Origin: Atriophallophorus winterbourni
Taxonomy: Eukaryota > Platyhelminthes > Trematoda > Plagiorchiida > Microphallidae
Assembly: GCA_013407085.1 (NCBI GenBank)
Contig: JACCGJ010024107.1
Location: 1-64,000 of the forward strand
Length of the DNA: 64,000 bases
Direction: 5' to 3'
Both the position numbers and the translations under genes were made by a program. Below are positions 35,236-44,164 of the stretch, in pieces (within the stretch, counting starts at the first letter, position 1; each line of letters opens with the position of its first letter). The notes below the pieces were generated by a model. It saw nothing but the letters and a program-made list of their open reading frames with translations, was not told where the DNA came from and did no database searches.

Positions 35236-35710
35236 CCGCCCACCAAAATTCCTCAAAATCTGAAAAGCAAAAAGAGACACAAACACTGAACTACGGGGCT
35301 CTCCTCTACCTGGCTACCCGAACCGTGTACCTGCGCGACCAATGACAGAGACTCGACGATCAAATGTTTGGTGGTATCTCTGGAGTTGGCAGACCCGAAC
35401 AACTGCCTTCCACATATAACATTTGCCTCCAGTGTAATCAACGTTCCTTTTCGCATGCGACCGGCAGACTAAATGCTTGGTGGTAATTCTGGGGTCAGTA
35501 AATCCGAAAACCCGCCTCTCACCTTATGCACCACCCCCCGGGCCTGTAACCCAGTTACAGTAGAATAAAGCAAGTGACTTTATTTAGTGGCGAGTCACAC
35601 ACGCAAAGTCGCATCACCATTACTGGACATCTGTGGCTTTTTATAGGAAAAATGTTTGCTAGGCAAAGACCCACCACGTCCTCCGGTTCTGCCAGCGCCG
35701 TGCAATAAGC

Positions 35711-36790
35711 TCATGCATGATATCCTACCCGAACGAGCCTTGTGTATTGCATCCTCCAACAGCGACATTTTGCGCCATCAAAACAAGTCGATATTACAAA
35801 ATATTGTATCCGGTTTCCAAACTTAAATGGTTCATCAGGTATACAACCGAAAGGTTTACAGCAATCATACGGATTGTCATGCTGACCATACGTCGCCCCA
35901 ATTAAAGCTGATTCAGTGTCATATGAACCAGGCCTACTTTTCGTTTGGGCTGATTTGGTGTCAGGTGGGCTAGTCTTAGTCTCCATCTGATCCGAATTAG
36001 TGTCGGAAAATTAAGTCAGAATATTCGACTGAGCTAATTCAGTGTCAGTTAACTCAGCTTCCTGATCACCATCGACAACACAAAGGTCAATGTCCTTCAA
36101 CATTACACCAGTAGAAACAATTTCTTGACAATTAACGAGACTAACAGGCCTTGCTTTTGTATGCGGTTTCCCGAACAGGTCCTTCGGGATTGATCTCGCC
36201 CGCTTATATGCACGTTCAGGTGGCAGAATGACACACCTTTCAATAGATTCATTTGCTATACCTCGGCAGTAATTTAGCAAACATATGAACCTCTGTCCGT
36301 CATCAAGAGTTCTAGACTCCACATAGGTCTCGAACCGACGACACAATTTCCCTTAGGTGCTAGCTGAACCATCAAAAAATATCAATTCTATCTTCGGAAG
36401 GTCAGATCTTGGAAAACTGCCGGGCTTTTGATTACAAACGGAATCTTGTACCTCCGAACGAAGATAGTCAGCTACTTTTTCCATTTGATGCTCACAGTGC
36501 GCAAGATAACTTGCCGAAGCAGCAATTTTAGCCATTTTAACCTCGTATACCGCCTGAAGCAAATTCAGTCTGTGCTGCATTTCCGTTGTTTCCTGCGACA
36601 GTTTTAGGAGTTCGAGGCGCATCCTAAGCTTACGAAGACAAATATTTGAATTCATCCTCGAACCCCTTAAGCCACCACGAGAGCCCTCAACAGAACAATG
36701 AATGCGCTCACCTGTGGTGTTTTCCGTTCCATTATCGACCAACTGGTGGGAAGATTTGATCTTTTCAACAAAGCTGCGGGTAACAGGCAT
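35711..36790 (-). pseudogene. gag: Gag-like frame of Gag-only BEL copy 1, two stops
   Basis: From Met36,790 (MPVTRSFVEKIKSS) a single frame runs about 360 codons to 35,711. It is interrupted only by TAA codons just before GKLCRRFETYVESRT (near 36,350) and after AQSNILT (36,011). The N-terminal part contains a heptad-like helix (LRMRLELLKLSQETTEMQHR). The middle has LPKIELIFFDGS, ETYVESRTLDDGQRFICLL and ILPPERAYKRARSIPKDLFG, which match the BEL Gag domain. The C-terminal 91 residues are cysteine-rich (CCKPFGC, CFDGAKCRCW) but do not form a standard knuckle. Both stops recur in copies 2 and 3. Confidence 0.8.
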
Positions 36791-36808
36791 ATTGACATAA
36801 GCGAATTC

Positions 36809-36960
36809 GAGGTTGAGTACTGTATTGCATCCACAAATTTGACGTTGAGTACTGTATTTTCTCCAATTGAGACAAATACGGTCCAAATCGAATTCGAACG
36901 TTGAGTACTGTATTTTCTCCAATTGAGAAAATACGGTCCAAATCGAATTCCAACGTTGAG
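36809..36960 (-). repeat. Tandem leader repeats of Gag-only BEL copy 1
   Basis: Two units of 55-56 bp start at 36,843 and 36,899, with a shorter related piece from 36,809. The second unit contains a perfect 10-bp hairpin, gtattttctc/gagaaaatac, at 36,910-36,934. The repeats lie between the 5' LTR and Gag, where primer-binding and packaging signals are expected. Confidence 0.75.
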
Positions 36961-37518
36961 CGACCAAACCGTAACCGAAGAAAAGTTTCTGTCACGGAAA
37001 CAAGTTGCCTGATACGAGCCACGAGAATCTTCTGTCGGGAGTGACGAGAGTTCACGAATCGATCCAAAGTCAGAACAATACGTCAATTTACGCTGTAATA
37101 TGTTGACAAAGACGATTAAATAGCAAAATATAACAAACCTCAACGGTAATCGAATACAGGTTCCAATGCAAACTCAACGCGTCCAATAAACGGAAGTCAA
37201 ACAGCTCAGTTGAGAGCACAAAACGTTACCGTTTTCCAATAACGGTAAACACGGGTAACGGACAAATCAAAAATGTGCGGAAGCCGAAGTGCAAATAAAC
37301 AAAGAAAAAATGTTTAGGAAAGAAAACGCTCACAGATGTAACATTTAGTTTAAATGTTATTTTCAATTTTAAGAAAAATCAAAAAATATCACTGGAAAAT
37401 AATTTCACAAACAAATTGATAAGGAACACGGGTGTAGAGTGGGAGCAAATGTCTTCAGTTCGTTTGATCTTGCTGGACCGAAAAAGGAATTTTCAAGAAA
37501 TCGACGCGGAATCATACA
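36959..37518 (-). repeat. 5' LTR of Gag-only BEL copy 1
   Basis: About 560 bp, matching the other LTRs of this family. Its outer end adjoins minisatellite M3 at 37,519. Confidence 0.85.
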
Positions 37519-38110
37519 ATATATATAGATGAAAGATAGGCTGACATCATGAGAGTAGTATAATCAATATAATGTTTACAGGCTACGCATGTAGTTCTAT
37601 CCAATACACATTCAATATATAAACAACCTGCGATAGGGTGACAGAATAAGTGTAGTATGAACAATTCAAAGTTAACAGGCTACTTATAGTAGTGGCATAG
37701 AATGTAAATTGGCGTCTCACTTCTCGGAGAAAGCTGATTTTTTGGATGGTATATATATAGATAAAATATAGGCTGACAACATGACAGTAAGATGACCAAT
37801 ACAGAGTTAACACGCTACTCATAGTAGTTCTATAGAATGCAAATTGGTGTCTCACTTTTCGTAGATATCCAATTTTTTGAGGGTATATATATATGTATAT
37901 AGATGAAAGATAGGCTGACATAATGAGAGTGGTATGAACATTATGATGTTAACAGGCTACGCATGTAGTGCTATCCAATGCACATTCGATATATAAACAA
38001 CCTGCGATAGGATGACATAATGAGATTAGTATGAGCAATTCAATGTTAACAGGCTAGTCATATTAGTTCTATAGAAAGTAAATTAGTGTCTCACTTTTCG
38101 TAGATAGCTT
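37519..38110 (+). repeat. Minisatellite array M3
   Basis: Three monomers or parts of the 235-bp repeat lie between Gag-only copies 1 and 2. The first ~400 bases are nearly the same as 43,319-43,720, to the right of copy 3, including the shortened second monomer 'gataaaatataggctgacaacatgacag'. Confidence 0.88.
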
Positions 38111-38184
38111 CTGCCTCTGACGATGCAGATTCACACTTGCAAGATATTGATACCGATCGAAATGTTGCAAGTTATCTTGTGCAT

Positions 38185-38745
38185 GTAGCGACCAATTCCT
38201 CACCGGGGAATAGTTTCTGTCACGAAAACTAGTTGCCTGCTACGAGCCACGAGAATCTTCTACCAGGAGTGACGAGCGTTTACGAATCGATCCCAAATCA
38301 GAACAATACGTCAATTTACACTATACTATGTTGACAAAGACGATTAAAAAGTAAAATATAACAAACCTAAACGGTAATTGAATACAGGTTTCAATGCAAA
38401 CCCAACGCGTCCAATAAATGGAAGTCAAACAGCTTAGTTGAAAGGACAAAAAAATTATGTTTTTCCAGTAATGGTAAACACGGTTAACTGACAAATCAAA
38501 AATGTGCGGAAACCGAAGTGCTGTTAAACGAAGGAAAAATGTTCGGGAAAGAAAACGCTCACAGATTTAACATTTAGTTCAAATGTTATTTTCGATTTGG
38601 AGAACAAACAAACAATATCACTGAAAACTTGACACTAAAAACTCGATAATAAACACGGGTGTAGGTTGGGAACAAATGTCTCCAGTTCGTTTGATTTTGC
38701 TGGACCGAAAGAGGAATTTTCAAGACATCGACGAGCATTCATACA
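38185..38745 (-). repeat. 3' LTR of Gag-only BEL copy 2
   Basis: About 561 bp. It shares with copy 1 the outer sequence that continues left of the LTR (38,118-38,184, from 'ctgacgatgcagattcacac'). Confidence 0.85.
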
Positions 38746-39220
38746 CCGCCCACCAAAATTCCTCAAAATCTGAAAAGCAAAAAGAGACACAAACACTGAA
38801 CTACGGGGCTCTCCTCTACCTGGCTACCCGAACCGTGTACCTGCGCGACCAATGACAGAGACTCGACGATCAAATGTTTGGTGGTATCTCTGGAGTTGGC
38901 AGACCCGAACAACTGCCTTCCACATATAACATTTGCCTCCAGTGTAATCAACGTTCTTTTTCGCATGCGACCGGCAGACTAAATGCTTGGTGGTAATTCT
39001 GGGGTCAGTAAATCCGAAAACCCGCCTCTCACCTTAAGCACCACCCCCCGGGCCTGTAACCCAGTTACAGTAGAATAAAGCAAGTGACTTTATTTAGTGG
39101 CGAGTCACACACGCAACGTCGCATCACCATCACTGGACACCTGTGGCTTTTTATAGGAAAAATGTTTGCTAGGCAAAGACCCACCACGTCCTCCGGTTCT
39201 GCCAGCGCCGTGCAATAAGC

Positions 39221-40300
39221 TCATGCATGATATCCTACCCGAACGAGCCTTGTGTATTGCATCCTCCAACAGCGACATTTTGCGCCATCAAAACAAGTCG
39301 ATATTACAAAATATTGTATCCGGTTTCCAAACATAAATGGTTCATCAGGTATACAACCGAAAGGTTTACAGCAATCATACGGATTGTCATGCTGACCATA
39401 CGTCGCACCAATTAAAGCTGATTCAGTGTCATGTGAACCAGGCCTACTTTTCGTTTGGGCTGATTTGGTGTCAGGTGGGCTAGTCTTAGTCTCCATCTGA
39501 TCCGAATTAGTGTCGGAAAATTAAGTCAGAATATTCGACTGAGCTAATTCAGTGTCATTTAACTCAGCTTCCTGATCACCATCGACAACACAAAGGTCAA
39601 TGTCCTTCAACATTAAACCAGTAGAAACAATTTCTTGACAATTAACGAGACTAACAGGCCTTGCTTTTGTATGCGGTTTCCCGAACAGGTCCTTCGGGAT
39701 TGATCTCGCCCGCTTATATGCACGTTCAGGTGGCAGAATGACACACCTTTCAATAGATTCATTTGCTATACCTCGGCAGTAATTTAGCAAACATATGAAC
39801 CTCTGTCCGTCATCAAGAGTTCTAGACTCCACATAGGTCTCGAACCGACGACACAATTTCCCTTAGGTGCTAGCTGAACCATCAAAAAATATCAATTCTT
39901 TCTTCGGAAGGTCAGATCTTGGTAAACTGCCGGGCTTTTGATTACAAACGGAATCTTGTACCTCCGAACGAAGATAGTCAGCTACTTTTTCCATTTGATG
40001 CTCACAGTGCGCAAGATAACTTGCCGAAGCAGCAATTTTAGCCATTTTAACCTCGTATACCGCCTGAAGCAAATTCAGTCTGTGCTGCATTTCCGTTGTT
40101 TCCTGCGACAGTTTTAGGAGTTCGAGGCGCATCCTAAGCTTACGAAGACAAATATTTGAATCCATCCTCGAACCCCTTAAGCCACCACGAGAGCCCTCAA
40201 CAGAACAATGAATGCGCTCACCTGTGGTGTTTTCCGTTCCATTATCGACCAACTGGTGGGAAGATTTGATCTTTTCAACAAAGCTGCGGGTAACAGGCAT
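39221..40300 (-). pseudogene. gag: Gag-like frame of Gag-only BEL copy 2, two stops
   Basis: It is the same frame as in copy 1, from Met40,300 (MPVTRSF) to 39,221, with TAA codons at the same two places (near 39,860 and at 39,521). Differences from copy 1 are single residues, such as Asn/Asp near the RGSRM motif. The BEL Gag motifs FFDGS, DDGQRFICLL and RAYKRARSIPKDLFG are kept. Confidence 0.8.
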
Positions 40301-40318
40301 ATTGACATCAGCGAATTC

Positions 40319-40470
40319 GAGGTTAAGTACTGTATTGCATCCACAAATTTGACGTTGAGTACTGTATTTTCTCCAATTGAGACAAATACGGTCCAAATCG
40401 AATTCAAACGTTGAGTACTGTATTTTCTCCAATTGAGAAAATACGGTCCAAATCGAATTCCAACGTTGAG
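40319..40470 (-). repeat. Tandem leader repeats of Gag-only BEL copy 2
   Basis: They have the same layout as in copy 1, with the gtattttctc/gagaaaatac hairpin at 40,420-40,444. Confidence 0.72.
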
Positions 40471-41028
40471 CGACCAAACCGTAACCGAAGAAAAGTTTCT
40501 GTCACGGAAACTAGTTGCCTGATACGAGCCACGAGAATCTTCTGTCGGGAGTGACGAGAGTTCACGAATCGATCCCAAGTCAGAACAATACGTCAATTTA
40601 CGCTGTAATATGTTGACAAAGACGATTAAATAGCAAAATATAACAAACCTCAACGGTAATCGAATACAGGTTTCAATGCAAACGAAACGCGTCCAATAAA
40701 CGGAAGTCAAACAACTCAGTTGAGAGCACAAAACATTACCGTTTTCCAATAACGGTAAACACGGGTAACGGACAAATCAAAAATGTGCGGAAGCCGAAGT
40801 GCAGTTAAACAAAGGAAAAATGTTCGGTAAAGAAAACGCTCACAGATGTAACATTTAGTTTAAATGTTATTTTCAATTTGAAGAACAAACAAAAAATATC
40901 ACGGGAAAATTTTGACACAAAAAACTTGATAAGGATCACGGGTGTAGGGTGGGAACAAATGTCTCCAGTTCGTTTGATCTTGCTGGACCGAAAGATGAAT
41001 TTTCAAGACATCGACGCGCATTCATAAA
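40469..41028 (-). repeat. LTR shared by Gag-only BEL copies 2 and 3
   Basis: It is joined on the left to the copy 2 leader and on the right, through a polypurine tract (41,029-41,037), to the copy 3 3' untranslated block. It is therefore both 5' LTR of copy 2 and 3' LTR of copy 3. The terminal aca on the plus strand has become aaa (41,026-41,028). Confidence 0.88.
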
Positions 41029-41503
41029 CCGCCCACCAAAATTCCTCAAAATCTGAAAAGCAAGTAGAGACACAAACACTGAACTACGGGGCTCTCCTCC
41101 ACCTGGCTACCCGAACCGTGTACCTGCGCGAACAATGACAGAGACTCGACGATCAAATGTTTGGTGGTATCTCTGGAGTTGGCAGATCCGAAGACCTGCC
41201 TCCCAACTATAACATTTGCCTCCAGTGTAATCAACGTTCCTCTTCGCATGTGACCGGCAGACTGAATGCTTGGTGGTATTTCTGGGGTCAGCAGATCCGA
41301 AAACCCGCCTCTCACCTTAAGCACCACCCCCCGGACCTGTAACCCAGTTACAGTTGAATAAAGCAAGTGACTTCATTTAGTGGCGAGTCACACACGCAAC
41401 GTCGCATCACCATCACTGGACACCTGTGGCTTTTTATAGGAAAAATGTTTGCTAGGCAAAGACCCACCACGTCCTCCGGTTCTGCCAGCGCCGTGCAATA
41501 AGC

Positions 41504-42583
41504 TCATGCATGATATCCTACCCGAACGAGCCTTGTGTATTGCATCCTCCAACAGCGACATTTTGCGCCATCAAAACAAGTCGATATTACAAAATATTGT
41601 ATCCGGTTTCTGAACATAAATGGTTCATCAGGTATACAACCGAAAGGTTTACACAAATCATACGGATTGTCATGCTTACCATACGTCGCCCCAATTAAAG
41701 CTGATTCAGTGTCATGTGAACCAGGCCTACTTTTCATTTGGGCTGATTTGGTGTCAGGTGGGCTAGTCTTAGTCTCCATCTGATCCGAATTAGTGTCGGA
41801 AAATTAAGTCAGAATATTCGACTGAGCTAATTCAGTGTCATTTAACTCAGCTTCCTGATCACCATCGACAACACAAAGGTCAATGTCCTTCAACATTACA
41901 CCAGTAGAAACAATTTCTTGACAATTAACGAGACTAACAGGCCTTGCTTTTGTATGCGGTTTCCCGAACAGGTCCTTCAGGATTGATCTCGCCCGCTTAT
42001 ATGCAAGTTCAGGTGGCAGAATGACACACCTTTCAATAGATTCTTTTGCTATACCTCGGCAATAATTTAGCAAACATAGAAACCTCTGTCCATCATCAAG
42101 AGTTCTAGACTCCACATAGGTCTCGAACTGACGACAAAATTTCCCTTAGGTGCTAGCTGAACCATCAAAAGATATCAATTCTATCTTCGGAAGGTCAGAT
42201 TTTGGTAAACTGCCAGGCTTTTAATTACAAACAGAATCTTCTACCTCCGAACGAAGGTAGTCAGCTACTTTTTCCTTTTGATGCTCACAGTGCGCAAGAT
42301 AACTTACCGAAGCAGCAATTTTAGCCATTTTAACCTCGTATACCGCCTGAAGCAAATTCAGTCTGTGCTGCATTTCCATTGTTTCCTGCGACAGTTTTAG
42401 GAGTTCAAGGCGCATCTTAGCCTTACGAACACGAATATTTGAATGCATCCTCGATCCCCTTAAGCCACCACGAGAGCCCTCAACAGAACAATGAATGCGC
42501 TCACCTGTGGTGTTTTCCGTTCCATTATCGACCAACTGGTGGGAAGATTTGATCTTTTCAACAAAGCTGCGGGTAACAGGCAT
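41504..42583 (-). pseudogene. gag: Gag-like frame of Gag-only BEL copy 3, three stops
   Basis: The same frame starts at MPVTRSF and runs to 41,504. It has the two stops shared with copies 1 and 2, plus an extra TAA at 42,221-42,223 where the others have CAA. Residue changes are more frequent than between copies 1 and 2. The BEL Gag motifs remain readable. Confidence 0.78.
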
Positions 42584-42601
42584 ATTGACGTCAGCGAATT
42601 C

Positions 42602-42756
42602 GACGTTGAGTACTGTATTGCATACACAAATTTGACGTTGAGTACTGTATTTTCTCCAATTGAGACAAATACGGTCCAAATCGAATTCGAACGTTGAGTA
42701 CTGTATTTTCTCCAATTGAGAAAATACGGTCCAAATCGAATTCCAACGTTAAGTAC
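42602..42756 (-). repeat. Tandem leader repeats of Gag-only BEL copy 3
   Basis: The two 55-56-bp units and the hairpin are kept. A further 'cgttaagtactgta' start of a third unit is preserved next to the LTR. Confidence 0.72.
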
Positions 42757-43318
42757 TGTAGCGACCAAATCGTAACCGAAGAAACGTTTCTGTCACGGAA
42801 ACTAGTTGCCTGCTACGAGCCACGAGAATCTTCTATCGGGTGTGACGAGAGTTTACGAATCGATCCCAAGTCAGAACAATACGTCAATTTACGCTGTAAT
42901 ATGTTGACAAAGACGATTAAATGGCAAAATATAACAAACCTCAACGGTAATCGAATACAGGTTTCAATGCAAACCCAACGCGTCCAATAAACGAAAGTCA
43001 AACAGCTCAGTTGAGAGCACAAAACATCACTGTTTTCCAATAACGGTAAACACGGGTAACGGACAAATCAAAAATGTGCGGAAGCCGACGTGCAGTTAAA
43101 CAAAGAAAAAATGCTCGGGAAAGAAGACGCTCACAGATGTAACATTTAGTTTAAACTTTATTTTCAATTTTAAGAAAAAACAAAAAATATCACTGGAAAA
43201 TTATTACACAACAACTTGATAAGGAACACGGGTGTAGGGTGGGAACAAATGTCTTCAGTTCGTTTGATCTTGCTGGACCGAAAGAGGAATTTTCAAGAAA
43301 TCAACGCAGATTCATACA
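42757..43318 (-). repeat. 5' LTR of Gag-only BEL copy 3
   Basis: About 562 bp, bounded by tgta (inner) and cataca (outer) on the plus strand and followed by minisatellite M4. Confidence 0.87.
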
Positions 43319-43681
43319 ATATATATAGATGAAAGATAAGCTGACATCATGAGAGTAGTATGATCAATATAATGTTAACAGGCTACGCATGTAGTGCTAT
43401 CCAATACACATTCAATATATAAACAACCTGCGATAGGCTGACAGAATAAGAGTAGTATGAACAATTCAAAGTTAACAGGCTACTTATATTCGTGGCATAG
43501 AATGTAAATTGGCGTCTCACTTCTCGAAGAAAGCTGATTTTTTGGATGGTATATATATAGATAAAATATAGGCTGACAACATGACAGTAAGATGACCAAT
43601 ACAGAGTTAACACGCTACTCATAGTAGTTCTATAGAATGCAAATTGGTGTCTCACTTTTCGTAGATAGCCAATTGTTGGAG

Positions 43682-43733
<52 letters not shown>

Positions 43734-43952
43734 TGAAAGATAGGCTGATATCATGAGAGTAGTATGATTATTTTGATGTTAACAGGCTACTCATGTAGTG
43801 CTATTAAATGCCCATTCAATATATAAACAACATGCGATAGGCTGACAGAATGAAACGAGTGTGATTAATTCAAAGTTAACAGGCTACTCATAGGAGTTCT
43901 TTATTATGCAAATTTGTGTCTCACCTTTCGTAGATAGCCAATTTTTGGATGG

Positions 43953-44014
<62 letters not shown>

Positions 44015-44140
44015 TGAAAGATAGGCTGACATCATGAGAGTAGCATGATCAATATAATGTCAACAGGCTACGCATGTAGTGCTATCTAATGCACAGTCGA
44101 TATATAAACAACCTGCGATAGGCTTACGGAATAAGAGTAG
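43319..44140 (+). repeat. Minisatellite array M4 with (TA)n and (GA)n
   Basis: 235-bp family monomers start near 43,329, 43,561 (shortened), 43,732 and 44,014. A pure (TA)n tract lies at about 43,684-43,731. A compound (TA)n-(GA)n tract lies at about 43,953-44,013. Confidence 0.88.
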
Positions 44141-44164
44141 TAATAATACATATATATGATCTTT

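Larger units (their letters stand above)
34707..37518 (-). mobile_element. Gag-only BEL/Pao relative, copy 1
   Basis: Structure, right to left: 5' LTR 36,959-37,518, a leader with tandem repeats, a Gag-like frame, a 3' untranslated block, polypurine tract GGTGGGCGG (35,236-35,244), and 3' LTR 34,707-35,235. The interior is only about 1.7 kb and has no protease, RT, RNase H or integrase. The Gag motifs and the 3' untranslated block relate it to the BEL element at 27-33 kb, though the LTRs do not look alike. It is a non-autonomous derivative that would need enzymes in trans. Confidence 0.85.
38185..41028 (-). mobile_element. Gag-only BEL/Pao relative, copy 2
   Basis: It has the same structure as copy 1 with 3' LTR 38,185-38,745, interior 38,746-40,468 and 5' LTR 40,469-41,028. 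The interior is nearly identical to that of copy 1. The 5' LTR doubles as the 3' LTR of copy 3. Confidence 0.87.
41029..43318 (-). mobile_element. Gag-only BEL/Pao relative, copy 3 (shares LTR with copy 2)
   Basis: Interior 41,029-42,756 and 5' LTR 42,757-43,318. It is visibly more diverged from copies 1 and 2 than they are from each other. It is the only copy whose LTR edge keeps a clear tgta at the inner end (42,757). Confidence 0.85.

Noticed and set aside
36698..36904. Plus-strand 68-codon frame present in all three Gag-only BEL copies
   Set aside because: It is antisense to the N-terminal Gag frame and conserved only because the copies are near identical.
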